Assembly (NCBI GenBank): GCA_013398955.1 | Contig: VWPU01002055.1 | Coordinates: forward strand, 164,445 to 228,444 | DNA: 64,000 bases | Direction: 5' to 3' | From: Callaeas wilsoni | Taxonomy: Eukaryota > Chordata > Aves > Passeriformes > Callaeidae | Part shown: piece by piece, positions 63,983-64,000 of the stretch | How positions within the stretch are numbered: the first letter of the stretch is position 1 | Layout of the letters: the number at the start of each line of letters is the position of its first letter | Program-made: the position numbers and the translations under genes | Notes under the pieces: generated by a model | Database searches by the model: none | Told to the model about the DNA's origin: nothing | What the model saw: the letters and a program-made list of their open reading frames with translations, nothing else

Positions 63983-64000
63983 TGTCTCGGTTTGGACAGG
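63983..64000 (+). mobile_element. Probable 5' end of an ERV LTR cut by the window edge
   Basis: The window ends with TGTCTCGGTTTGGACAGG, which resembles the opening of a songbird ERV LTR (TGTCTTGGTTTG... type). It follows CATTAACACTTC, which is AT-rich unique sequence. Only 18 bases are visible, so this could be chance. Confidence 0.42.

Overview
This is AT-rich vertebrate nuclear DNA, almost certainly from a bird and probably a songbird (passerine). The evidence is the repeat content: several CR1 LINE copies in both orientations, with the typical avian 3' end and the CR1 reverse transcriptase core; a SINE with a tRNA-Ile-like head and a CR1-type tail, resembling the TguSINE1 type known from zebra finch; and several avian endogenous retrovirus LTRs. 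Family names are from memory and were not checked against a repeat library.

I recognise no protein-coding gene, structural RNA gene or convincing exon. Open reading frames are nearly all under about 110 codons. The longer ones (221 codons antisense at 52460-53125, 141 codons at 24153-24578, 214 codons at 56575-57219) are explained by CR1 antisense sequence or by a GC-rich block. The window is best read as intergenic DNA or the inside of a very long intron.

Layout: 1-6747 is mostly unique AT-rich sequence, with a less AT-rich, repeat-like stretch at 4380-5480. At 6748-7930 two related LTRs lie tail to tail. A CR1 3' end (minus) is at 11426-11597 and a decayed plus-strand CR1 piece is near 12.7-12.97 kb. 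A long decayed minus-strand CR1 covers about 23.66-24.69 kb. Two microsatellites lie at 26.9 and 27.5 kb. A minus-strand LTR is at 29.8-30.1 kb, a clear plus-strand CR1 3' end at 33.4-33.7 kb, an LTR fragment at 39.75-39.9 kb and the SINE at 41.43-41.55 kb. The longest CR1 copy (plus, about 1.4 kb) is at 51.96-53.36 kb, after a short GC-rich block. CR1-type tails follow at 54.25 and 56.29 kb. An isolated CpG-rich island (56.58-57.13 kb) is followed by a minus-strand LTR (57.35-57.72 kb). The last 18 bases look like the start of another LTR.

No gene system or pathway could be reconstructed. The points most worth checking are the convergent LTR pair, the orphan CpG island beside an LTR that points into it, and several unique stretches that read like candidate conserved non-coding elements. 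I found no support for a new biological system here.
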